From Henricia sp. BOLD:AAB3569 (lineage: Eukaryota; Echinodermata; Asteroidea; Spinulosida; Echinasteridae): a stretch of 64,000 nucleotides of DNA. The stretch spans positions 806,001 through 870,000 of the forward strand of contig JBBELK010000525.1 of assembly GCA_037783545.1 (NCBI GenBank), in the 5' to 3' direction. Of the stretch, positions 22,495 to 34,800 are shown in pieces. Position 1 is the stretch's first letter, and every line of letters begins with the position of its first letter. A program made the position numbers and the translations under genes. Below the pieces are notes generated by a model that saw nothing but the letters and a program-made list of their open reading frames with translations, did no database searches and was not told the DNA's origin.

Positions 22495-22792
22495 ATAGAC
22501 CTTTATTACGGTGCGTCCATCTCTGTCTTGTTCCCCATGATGTGTGTCAGGCACGATCAGTGCATCTGCGCAGCCACGCGATAGCGTTGTAATCTACCGT
22601 TGTTGTTTTGAGAGAATCACTGTCCACGCTGCGCGTTTTCTTGATCGCGCTGCGCGCATATCATTGTGATGCACACAATGAACATTTTCAAAACTGTACC
22701 AAACTATTTTTTTTCTGCAAGCCTCGTTTTGGTTACAGTCAATTTACAAGGGGAAAAGGGAAGATGGCCGCACCGTGATAAAGGTCTATACA
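22495..22792. mobile_element. MITE just downstream of GNPTG
   Basis: atagacctttattacggtgc at the left and its complement ending at about 22792, about 300 bp. It begins some 17 bp beyond the candidate GNPTG stop at 22809. Its outer terminus supplies a minus-strand AATAAA (22502-22507) that could serve that gene. Confidence 0.65.
22502..22507 (-). terminator. Candidate polyadenylation signal, MITE-derived
   Basis: AATAAA on the minus strand inside the terminal repeat of the MITE at 22495-22792, about 300 bp past the candidate GNPTG stop. It is a candidate only. Confidence 0.3.
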
Positions 22793-22808
22793 ACACTCAG
22801 AAATGCTT

Positions 22809-25800
22809 CTAATGTTGCATTTTTGAAGACATACCTTGTTGCTCCAGCTGTGCTTTTAATCTCTTAATCTCCTCCTGAAGAATGGCGTAAGCCTGTGAAT
22901 TTTAGAAAACCATGGGTATTGTCAAGCAAACGCAAGAGTTAAAGAAATCAAGTTGTACTAAAGTTGTTCTGCTATCAATCCTCCAAAATTGTCTTCGTAT
23001 CAACAGCCATTTAACCTAAATCCTCTGAAATCCACCAAACATTTTTACATCCATTCAACCCGAGTCTTTCCAAAGCATACAGCAGCAGATTTCACAAAAA
23101 AGTGACCTTGTGCAACTTTTCAAAAAAGTATAGCTTGGGTGAAATGATCACAAGATTGTTGCACAACTCACGAAATAAAACATTGTGTAAGTAGGCTTAC
23201 ACAGTTGCGCAAGGATTAGGGTTAAAGAACGTAAAGCCTAGCGTACATCGACCTTGCAACTCGAAGCGACTAGTGGCAACTGGCATTTCCGGCAACTAGA
23301 AGCAACTCGCGGCAGCTGGGAGCAAATTGCTTAAAAAGGCCGATGTACGCGCACTTGCAACTACTGGCAAATGGAAAAATCCCAGTTGCCGCGAGTTGCT
23401 CATGTTCTACTTTCAGTTGTACCCAGTTGCGTCGATGTACGCATACTTGCAACTAGTTGCTATCAGTTGCCAGCGAGCATTTAATCACGTGCGCGCACAT
23501 CGACAGCAACTGCAAGCAACAGTTGCTTCCAGTTGCAAGGCCAATGTACTGTAGGCTTTACCGAGTTGCCGTGTCGAATTTGCGCGCTCTGGAAATGTAG
23601 ACATGGATGAATGTAGACAGTTGCTGTCGTTGTGCGCGCTACTCACACATCACAGCAACTTATCAGTTGAGTTGCTTCCAGTTGCAATGTCGATGTACGC
23701 TAGGCTTAAGAGGTAAAGCCCCAATACATCATTTGCAGTTACCCAAAATTTAACTTCAGGCATTGACAAGAAAAACCAGACTTAAAGTGTTGATAGCAAT
23801 GGTAACAAACGCCACATGATTTGTCCCCGTGTAAAACGGTACCTTTGTGGGTGAAATTGCCAACTGAATGTGCTTTTTTTTTTAAATCGTCTGCATACAA
23901 TGTTTTGACCATTCATTCAACACAAAAACCATGCATGGATTTTTAAGGTTTAAAAAAAGAAAATTGTAAATGTTTTTTTTTGGTTTTTTTTTTTTTTTTT
24001 TTTGAGTATTACTGCATCTTTGTGGCTGAAATTTCTACCAGGCAGTTTATCAACATTATTCTTTAGCCAGTTAAAGGCCCTGTAGATGATCTGTTTTTGA
24101 GCGATTCTGCGAATAAAACCATTATAAATCAAAAGAAAGACATCAACAAACTCATCCGAAGAAATTTCAGCTTTGTCAAATGTAACACGTTTAAAAAAAA
24201 CATAAAAATCCATATGCGTTTTCTCCGGTCTTGGCGGGGTGTTTCAAATATTCGTTCTCAGTTGATCGGGTACTATGTGGCTTGTGTCATGCACTCTGTG
24301 GCGCACATCATATACTGCGTGTGCACGCGATCCATAAAAATGCATCGCGTTGGAACACGCACACGCAGTACACAGCGCCCATGCATTTTGGACCGCGTAG
24401 ATGCGAACCAAAAATAAGTAAATCGTTTGCAAACGATCTAAATAATTTTATCTTTATGGATTATTTTCTGGTAAAATTATATAATTTTGAGCGGAAACCT
24501 TTCATTGGGTAGTTGCTATTAATTCAATCTTTACTTTCAGAACTTTTCCCCCGTTAACTCGTCGATTACTTTTTGGGGTCATTGCAAATGATCCACTGGG
24601 CCTTTAAAGTGGTTGTTTCTGTTTTTAAAAGTTTTCCAATCACATAATCTGTCTTTCAAGAATAAATATTGGGGATGACGAATGCCGCTACAGTATATGA
24701 AGAACAAAAATGGGAGGGGATGCCAACAACTTGCACTAACTCAGAACAAATCAATTTGAAACTTACAGTTGAGCAGACTTCTAATGACTCAAATTGATTG
24801 CCATGTTGTCCGTTGAGCAAGTCATTCTTGACAGCTTGCTTAAGTTGTTCCTTCTTAGACTTGTCAAGAAGGTAGCCAGCATCTTGGAAGATTTCGGTCA
24901 GTTTCTTCTGGTATCCCTGGCAACCAAAAAATGTAAATACATTTCATTACTATCTGTTAAGACTATCTGAGGGTAATCATTCGAATGAGTAATTTCCATT
25001 GGCAAGTTTTCTAGAGATCGCCTTCTAGCAGTAAAAAAATAAGATGTTGTCCATTGCAACATTTCTTGAAAGCACCTGAAAGTGGTGAAAATGTGTGATG
25101 CCGCTCTCTCTAGACACATTTTGTATAGTGTCCTCTGCATACATGTATTAAGTAATTTCTGCAAGAACAGTACTTCAGTACACATAACGTAGTCTGCCCT
25201 GCCCATCCCAGCCTCCGACAAGGGGACAATTTCACTAACATGAATTTTTGCGATCATCGCAACAACAATCACTAACTAAAAATCCATCGCTGTTGCGATT
25301 GCTATGAAACTTGCTCTGATCGCTGAAAGATTGTGTTGCTTGAATGTGAATCACAAATCAGCAGTTGTTGCATAGCAGTGGGAAATACCGGCCAGTCCAT
25401 CTATGAAGACAATTCCTTGGTAAACGGAGGTGTAATAATAAAATGCCAGTAAATTAGGTCTACGAATAAATGCAACGTTTAGACAAATGAAACTGACAAA
25501 AAGTCACCGTGATTTGATTTTACGATGTCATTTCTTTGCTTACCGATCCCTTAGCGATTGCGTTTTAGTCGTCCCAAATAATCCATTGCAAAACAGATGA
25601 TTTGCAATGAGAAAATGTTTGTGAAATCAATATTTAAGATCCGTTGCAAACTAGTGATGGGATTTAAAGGCAGAAAACATGATTGGTAAACCATTACAAA
25701 TGGTTTTATCTCCCCGTGTGATTGAAGATATGAATGATTAAAACCAACCTGAACAAAAATCAGCTCCGTATACTTTGTCTAACTTTTGAGAAAACGGTCA

Positions 25801-28800
25801 AAAAAGGCTTTACGGTCACTTCGCCCCAAAACAATTTCGCCCCGAACCACTTCCCCCTGAACCACACCCTGTGCACAAAGTGTTTTGGGCCAAAGTGGCA
25901 TTCGGACAAAGTGGTGTAAGGGTGAAGTGGTTTTGGGGGTGAATTTTCGTTTCATGAGACGAAAATAATTGTTTTACTCATTTCTCAAAAACTATAGCAC
26001 TTTAGACAAAACCATTTCAGGGGAAGTTTACTACCGTCATCATCTTTATGTTATGTGTAAATCTGTAAACATTTCTGATTTTCGAGATTACCAATGATGT
26101 GTTCTAACATTAAGTTAACGATTTGGTCATTTGCGATGATAGCAAGGCGTTAGTGAAATACGCCCCAGGCCCGCCCAACCCTATCTCGTCCCATCTGCTT
26201 CATAGTGATTCAGACATTGGGTAAACTACAGTGCACAATGTGATATTCCCTGCCCTGCCCCGCCCAGCCCCACCACTGCCACGCCCTTCCCCATGCCCAA
26301 CCCACTGATTGAAACACCAACCTGCAGTGTGATTTCCTCATTGAATAATTCTCCTTCTATCTCATCCCATCTGCTTCGTAGTGATTCAGACAATGTTGGG
26401 TACACTGAAAGAAATAAAGATGTAAAAACCAGGTTCGTGTTACACGTCTTGAAACATCAAAACGAAACAGTTTGCTACAGAACTGTAAGTTTAAGACGAA
26501 TTTGAAAGCTGTCAGTTTCACAGAAACAAAATACATGTACAGACCTATCTAAAAAGTATTTGCCATACATAAAATCAGGGGTGTGAGTGGAGAACCCCCC
26601 AAAAATCTGAAACTGCAATCGTGAAGCTGAAATTGCGAGCGCGAAGCCCGAAGCCCTAACGGCGTGGGGTACAGGGACCGCTTAAAGGCCAGTGGATCAT
26701 TTGCAATGACCCCAAAAAGTAATCGACGAGTTTACAGGGGAAAAGTTCTGAAAGTAAAGATTGAATTAATAGCAACTACCCAATGAAAGGTTTCCGTTCA
26801 AAATGATATAATTTTACCAGAAAATAATCCGTAAAGATGAAATTATTTAGATCGTTTGCAAACGATTTACTTATTTTTGGTTCGCATCTACGCGGTCCAA
26901 AATGCATGGGTGCTGTGTACTGCGTGTGCGTGTTCCAACGCGATGCATTTTTATGGATCGCGCGCTGCGCACGCGCAGTATATGATGTGCGCCACAGAGT
27001 GCATGACGCAAGCCACATAGTACTAGTACCCGATCAACTGAGAACGAATATTTGAAACACCCCGCCAAGACCAGGAAAACGCATATGGATTTTCATGGTT
27101 TTTTTTAAACGTGGTACATTTGACAAAGCTGAAATTTCTTCGGATGAGTTTGTTGATGTCTTTCTTTTGATTTATAATGGTTTTATTCGCATAATCGCTC
27201 AAAAACAGATCATCTACAGGGCCTTTAAGTTGCACTGACATCTTGATGAATTAATGTCCCCAGTTGATGCATTTTATGGCTTCGAGAATGGATTTTTGTA
27301 CTGAATGCTGGCTGGCACATGGCGTGCGCTAGCAAGTGGCAAGTACCGTACTGTAGAGAAAAAAAACGGAAAATAAAATCAACGCTTACGCATTGGGGAA
27401 AAAAGCCGAAATATGTCGGAAAAAAAAAGCTAACATTAAATTTTGGCAAATTATAAAAAAAGCTGAAATCAGCTAAAAATCTGAAATTTCACACCCCTGT
27501 AAATAATGTCCCAGGAAAATCTTATGGAAAGGCTGAAAGTCACGAAGGTCCAAAACAGCAATAGACCGATCCAGTAAGCTCCGCCCATTTCGGAATTGAC
27601 CAATCACAACCTGGGGCCTCCATTTTGGTGACGCGAGTCCTCAAAATTTTGTGCACAGAGATACGGCAAACTGCAGCACGAGTGACGCAAAAACACAATA
27701 AACATCATTTTAAGCGCCCAGGACCCTAGCCAGTTTTCAACGGATTGTTTAACCTAACTTTTAATACTTTTTTGTGTAAATCGGTAAAACTCACTAAAAT
27801 TAGCTTGTCGTTTTGCCATATTTTGCATTCACTTTCCTACACTGCGTTCTAGATGTGCATCGTTGAGTTGTTTTTGTTTTATCACGTGCGTTATGCGTAA
27901 AGCTAGCGTGTTGTACGCGCACGCACATGACCGGATACTTGTCACAGTGCATATTTTTCCTTTCCAGCGTGCAGTTTCTGTGTGCGTGTGTGTGTTCCAT
28001 ACGCGCTGACCAGGGCGTGGGCGCGGCCAGAAAACAGTAAACAAAATGTTATGTTGTCACGCGACTCCACTGCACATGTGTCTCGCACGTGTGCATGTAA
28101 ATGGGCGGAGCTTACTGGATCGGTCTATTGCAGAATTGCAATGGAGGCTGGGCGCTTGTGTCCAATTCTGTGCCCACAATAATTTGGAAAAAAAAGGAGG
28201 GTGTATTTTTTTCTTTTTCCTCACAAGTACAAAATTTTAAACTTCGTCCAAAATGGACTTTGGGTAGTATTTTTGGAATCTACGTTTAATGGCGAGCTCA
28301 AAAATACCAAACATCGACAAAACTGACCACTGGTCAGTTTCGGCCGAAATTGTAAACCTTGTCATGTAGACTAAAAAAGTTACATGTGAAGAACTTACAC
28401 AAATAAGAATTTTAAAAAATGCATTTTTTTTTTGTCCAGTCACGATTGGAACTCGCCGTTTGTTTATTTCATCAATGACAAAATAAAATTCAAAAGTGCG
28501 ATACCCTCACCTGGTTTTATAAATCACTACTGGGTGATTCACAATACATGTACATGTATCGCGCGCAAATTTACGTATGAATACATCGCATTCATGATCC
28601 TCAGCGATTGCTACACACAGTATAGTAATACAAGTCATGCACGTGTTTGTACATGTAGGACCATCCACAACATACAGCGGTGGCCTAGAGGGGTATATCC
28701 AATTGCTCAATTGCGATACCCCCTAGTCTTTCTCCTGGTCGTTTTTATGATACGCGCTCACGCGCTGTATTGCTCGGATGGTGAATTGCATGTAGCCGGA

Positions 28801-31800
28801 ACGTATAGAAGAAGGAACTTAAGGAAGTATTTTTTTCTTTTTCCTCACAAGTACAAAATAACATAGAGTTAACAGATGCACCAAGATCTCTAGTCAAACT
28901 TGGCTAAATACTTGGCTAGAAACTTTGCTTAATTCAGGATTTAAGCTTTTTTTTCTGTTTGTCTTGATTCACATGATCAGCACATGACTTACCAAGTAAC
29001 GAGTGTGGATGACAAACAAGAGGTGTGACAAAGATCAGTGAATATTCACAGGTGACTGGCTCCGAGACATTGGCAATAGAGTTAAGGGCGCCACACTTGA
29101 ACTCCACCTAAGGAATTCAATGGAAACGCAATATATTCCACTGTTATTATTATTTATTAATATTATTTCTTTCTGGTATTCATACCAAGGATTTATATAA
29201 TATTGGATGGCTTTGAGGGTGATATGAGAATATACCGCACGAGTCATGAAAATACCGAACGAGCCGAAGGCGAGTTCGGTATTTTCATGACGAGTGCGGT
29301 ATATTCTCATATCACCCGAAAAGACATCCAATATTATTATTGTTATATAAAATGAAGCTGACACACTTGTAACATTTTTCAGACAGTATAATTTAAAATT
29401 CGAAATTGTTGAAAGTTCCACAAGCAACAGTAAACATTTCACCCTGGCACCATGGAGCTCCTTTTGTAGCTCCATGCTGGCACATATGGAAACTGTTTTC
29501 AAATACTTTCGTAATCCCACGTAGGCCTAAAACTTACGGAGAATCGCATTCAGTTCAATTTTGCTTCAGTCTTCAAAGTCCTCTGACAATTCCTTTTCCC
29601 TCAAGTACAGCTTCAAAATGTTCACTGCTTTCGTGGTGCTTCTCCGTGTCGCTCCGCTTTCTCTATTTTGGAGGATGTCATCGTATTCATCGTCTTCTAT
29701 CGTATCAAATCTGGGCTGTGGCACCGCCATTTTGAAGTGCGCGCGTTGGTTCCAGTTAATTTTTGTGCATACACATGCAGAATCGATACTGTTGTACAGT
29801 ATTTTTTGTTACTGTACAGTGTGTGACATTTTCCACCCACAGAGGGCGCTATAACGTACAGTAACAGAAATGCACGGTATCGCTCACAGCTTCATTTTAT
29901 ATAATAATCCTCAATATTGCTCATTGCACTGTCACTCGCAAGTGTGAGGAAACGCATTTAGAATTAGAATTAGAAATGGCCAGAAACACCGGGGATTCCC
30001 CTTACTCTTCACGAAAGAATACTCTGGGGTCTTTAGAGTGCGTTACTGTTACCTAACATACTGAACCAACGGTTTTACATCCCTTCCGAAGGATGGACCA
30101 AGTGTGGTTGAGTGCCTTGCCCAAGGGCACAGGTACCACAGCCGGATTCAAACCCGCAACCCCAGGTTTTCACCTATGATTGCGAGTCAATGACCCAAAC
30201 CACTCGGCCACGGTACCATCAGATTGTTTTCCATTTTCAAGTGTAAACGGAGTAAAATGGAAGCATACAAAGTTTACATATCAAAATTTTGTTGGCCAGA
30301 CCTTGACATTAACCGAGGCCACCAAGGCCAATGGCCTCTTGCCCTGCCGAGTTGTCCCTGAATGCCCCTTCAAGATATACACTTTCTGAGGCCACTCTCA
30401 GCCAGCATGCCCTATTCTTTTTTATTTAATGCTCAAGTAGATCCTTGTGATCTGATTGGATAATAGCAGGTCACATGTCGTTCAATATTTAATCCATTTA
30501 ATGCTACGTCACTAACTATGCAATTTTGTTCCATTTACCGTGCAATTTTGTTTCATACATTTTTTCCATTGCACGGTGCGCCTGCGCCCACTGTATTAGT
30601 TCAGCGCGTGCGCATGTACAGTATTGTATGTGTATGACTATGTGCGTGTTAAATGTATGACGCGGCGCGACCAGTGAACGCGACCCCCGACACAAGCGAC
30701 ATGGCGGGTTTTGTACTCAAAGGGTAAGCCTGAATAATTTGGTAAAAAAAGTAGGATGACAAGGATCTACTTAGGGCGTTACATGAAACAAATAACAGGC
30801 CTCGAAATTACCAACAGCACCACGGCAAATTGCCGTCGGTGCCCTATGCTTTTGCCATGTTGCCCTTAACAAGTTCTAGCACAAATTTCCTCATTCAGGT
30901 GCCCTTTACTAAGGGAAAATCGCCGTGCCCTTTTGAAAATTTATTTCGAGGCCTAAAAAAATGAATGTTTTAATTCGTTCAATGGAGGAATATTTTCATT
31001 CGGTGAAAGATGGAATGTGTTCCATTCAACTTGGCTTCGGTGCACTCATAAATATTCATTATTTGTATAACATTTCATAAGGCATGTATACAGGTTGTCG
31101 TAGTGGTACTTTCCTCGCCTTCCACCTCCGTGGCCTTAGTTCGAATCCCATCCGGATCAGTGTGTGGATTGGGTTCTCAGTCCCTGCTTGATTCCGTGGG
31201 TTTCCCCCTATACACAATTGTGTAGTGGTTTTCCTCCCACCTATAAAACTGACCACCTTCTCTTCACAGGTTTCTTCAGGCTTACAAGCTGCAGTGCCTC
31301 AGGCACTTTTGAGAAATCCTTGGTTTCAATACCAGAAAGAATTAATAAGACTAAAAACCAATTTGAAAAAAAATGTTGGCCATGCTGTCCACCAGTTTAC
31401 AAATTTGCAAATAAACTTGAGTAATTCTTACGGTAACTTGTCTCGTTTTGTCCAAGCATTCATCACCTTCCCTCATGACCATAGCCTTGAAGACATTGCC
31501 TTCAATTTCCCACTCTTCCCAGATCCTGGAAAGAAACGAAATGCAAGAAACAAATGCACATTGTAGTTCAGTAAAAACTTCCAAGCTGTTCTTGAATCCT
31601 GAAAATAACAGAACATTGTTTTCTTAACAAAGAAAGATTGGAAATATGTTACAAATGGTGTTATCTCCATGTGTGATTGAGGATGTTTATGATGAGAACC
31701 AACCTTAATACAAGTCAGCTCAGTACCTCCTCTACGCTCCGAAAAAACAAGGAAAAACTGCATCCACGCTTTTAAGAAATCAGTTTCCAAATAAAAAGGT

Positions 31801-34800
31801 TTTTCTAGTCAAATGGTTCCCTAATATTTTGTGACATTGTACACAGGTTTTCAGTCCAAAATGTTTGCAGTCTCGAAATGCAAACTCTGATAATTGAAAA
31901 TCCTGTTGAACTCGGTGAAAAAGCAAATTCTTCGTATCCCTTGGTTTTGAGTTTCAGAGAGATTTCACTACACAAGCTTTTTTGTTGCAAGACAAAAATT
32001 TTAATAAGATGATTTGGCTCTCTACTGTCAATATATTCCTTTCCTGAAATATTTTCCAAATATTTTAAAATACCACAACGATTTCCCAGCAGGAGAAAAA
32101 AAAAGAAAATTGTCATCAATCACGGGTGGTTTCTGACACAATATCAAACATGGAAAAAAACCTAAATATCTTACCCTAAGATACCACTGTAGGGATTCCA
32201 TCGCAGGCTCTGTTCATGTTGCGTCACATTCTGAAATGGGCAAAACTCGTACTTATACCTACAAAATAAAGAGAAAATAACAATTATGTGATGCCTTAAA
32301 ACATACCATTACATGACAACCAATGCATTAGTGCATTTATAAACTAAATGTATTTAGGGAGCCGTCCAAGGTTGTCAACATTTTTACAGTTCTACAGAGC
32401 TTAGTATTTTTCAAGACCCCCTCCCTCCCCCCAAAATACTACTTTAATATCAATATTTTAGTGCATGTACTGTACTCGATCTGATCTCCTCCCCTCCCTC
32501 CCCCACCCCCCACCCCCTCCCCTACGCTTTGTAGAACAGTGAAAATGTTGGCAACGTAGGTAGAACTTCAACACAAAAAATACTTTTCATTGAACAGGTT
32601 GTTAATATGCTCAGGGATGACTGTTAAATGAATTTGTTTCAGTATTTGGCTTGCTGAGTTGGCCCTTATGCCCCTTCAAAATATACACTTTCTGAGGCCA
32701 ACTTGGCCACCATTCTCTAATCTCTTAAATTTCATGAGGCTTTTGTACACTTTTGCACAACCTGTACTTACGTGTCAATTGTTTTGGAGAAACACCTTCC
32801 CACTAATCTCTGTAGATGAGGTGGCCCTGCGAATTGAACAATGTCTAGAAATTATCAAACTGCCAAGGTTTCATTAAAAGAAAGGCAATCAAACATTTTC
32901 ATTTACAGAAACAAAATTTAGCAAAATTGGAATTGTGGGGCCAAAAAGACACAAATGAGTGAGGACATGAATGAGGCAATTTGGTAAATGTGAAATATTT
33001 CTGTGCACAGAAACCTATGCATATTTCCTTTTTGAGGCAAAGTCTATGCTCATAATTTGCTACAAATGCAGTCTTGCCTTTTAAAGGCCCTCTGTATTAT
33101 TTGCAAAATAAAACATTTTACAGATTCGTGGAATAAGAGTGTAACATATCTAAGGAAGAATGTTGGTAAACTAGCCTGAAGAAATGTTAGCTACTTAGAT
33201 GCATCAATGCTTCAGAAAAACTTCAAAATCTATATATGGATTTTTTGTACAAGTGAATGGTAAAAAAGTCCCGTGCACGGGACTTTTTTTAGAAAACCAC
33301 CTTTGGTTGTCAATTTTTAGTATGAAATACCATTTTGGATGAAAATAAATTCATATGGTGTTTGTTACCATTGCTATCAACACTTTGAGTAAGGTTTTCT
33401 TGTCAACTAATGAAAAACAAAATTGGGTAATTGCAAATTATACAATGGGCCTTTAAAGGGGCTGGCTCGTCAGTACAAGGATTAGGTTTTTAAAGTGAGC
33501 CCTCTTGCTGATTCTCAATTCTCCATTCCTATTTTTAGCAGCAACTGAACTCTTGACCTGGCCGACCGCGTGCACGCGCGCCCTTTGTCTCGCACGTACA
33601 ATATGCACGCTAGGCCAAGGCCTGCAGGAATGTTCATGTACATGTATGTAGACTAGACGTACATGTACGTACGTACGTACATGTACGTTCATAACGCAAA
33701 CGGCTTTGCATAACACAATCCACAAACTAGGCTACTTCATTATAAATCTGTTTCTTCTTCGCTTTCATTTCATTTTGTCGTGATTATTTTGGTGAAGGGG
33801 TGGGGTGGTTGCTTGGACATGACTTGAAAGCAGCCTCACACAAAAATTTCAAAAGTTGCTTCGATAAAAATTAAGATAAGACTGGACCAACATGTCTCAA
33901 GTTTGTTTACATGGCAACTACCCACGTGCTCATGGCCCAATTTCATGGCGCTGTTTAGCACAAATATTTCGTTTGTTTGCTTTTTGCAAAAATGAGTCGG
34001 CCAAAATCGCATTTGGTGTGTATTGACTGGTATTCTGAATACCAGTCAATACACATCAAATACGATTTTGGCTGCCATCCTATTTTTGCAAAATAAAGCA
34101 AACAAATTCTGTGCTAACAAAATGTGTGCTAAACTGCGCCATGAAATTGGCCCCAGATCCGATGGTGAAAAGTTATTAATCGTATACTCAACAACGGCGC
34201 TCAAGTAATATAAAACAGTAAATGTAATATAACAGTAATATAAAATACGCACACATATTATGTACATGTACACTGTACGTGTTGCATGCAGTTGGCGCAC
34301 AGTAGTACTAGGCTATTTTTAGACAGAGCTCGCATAAATAATGAGCTTCCACCCTCCGGAAATGGAAGAGCTGGCTGCTGGTGAAATTCATGCACGAATT
34401 TGGTTCATCGCGCTCACGACGAGCCTGCCTCTTTAACCAACTGTTAAATCTACTGCGAAATCCCTCCAAGTTTACTGGAAATCCAATTTTCATACCTGAG
34501 AAATTTGCCGGCTTAATCCTGGCTTTTAGACTGTCCTGATCAGTATTGCCCCAAGTTTGTCTGCAAAATAAACATTTCGCCACTTATTCTCCTTATTATG
34601 ACAATAACTACTAAAACGTGTTAATATTTTAAAGATACAGTCTATGCATTTTGGGTGTGACACCTCGAAAAATAAAGTTTTTTTGCATTGATAATTTTCT
34701 AGAAACATAAAAGTTATTCACTTTCAAACAAGACATCAACAAGTGAAAAATAAAAAAAAGTTTGACCAACATTTAGTTATCGAACAATTACTGTCAATAT

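Noticed and set aside
30700-30730. First exon on plus (MAGFVLKG then gtaagc)
   Set aside because: Too short and without any matching downstream exon; it lies in a GNPTG intron.
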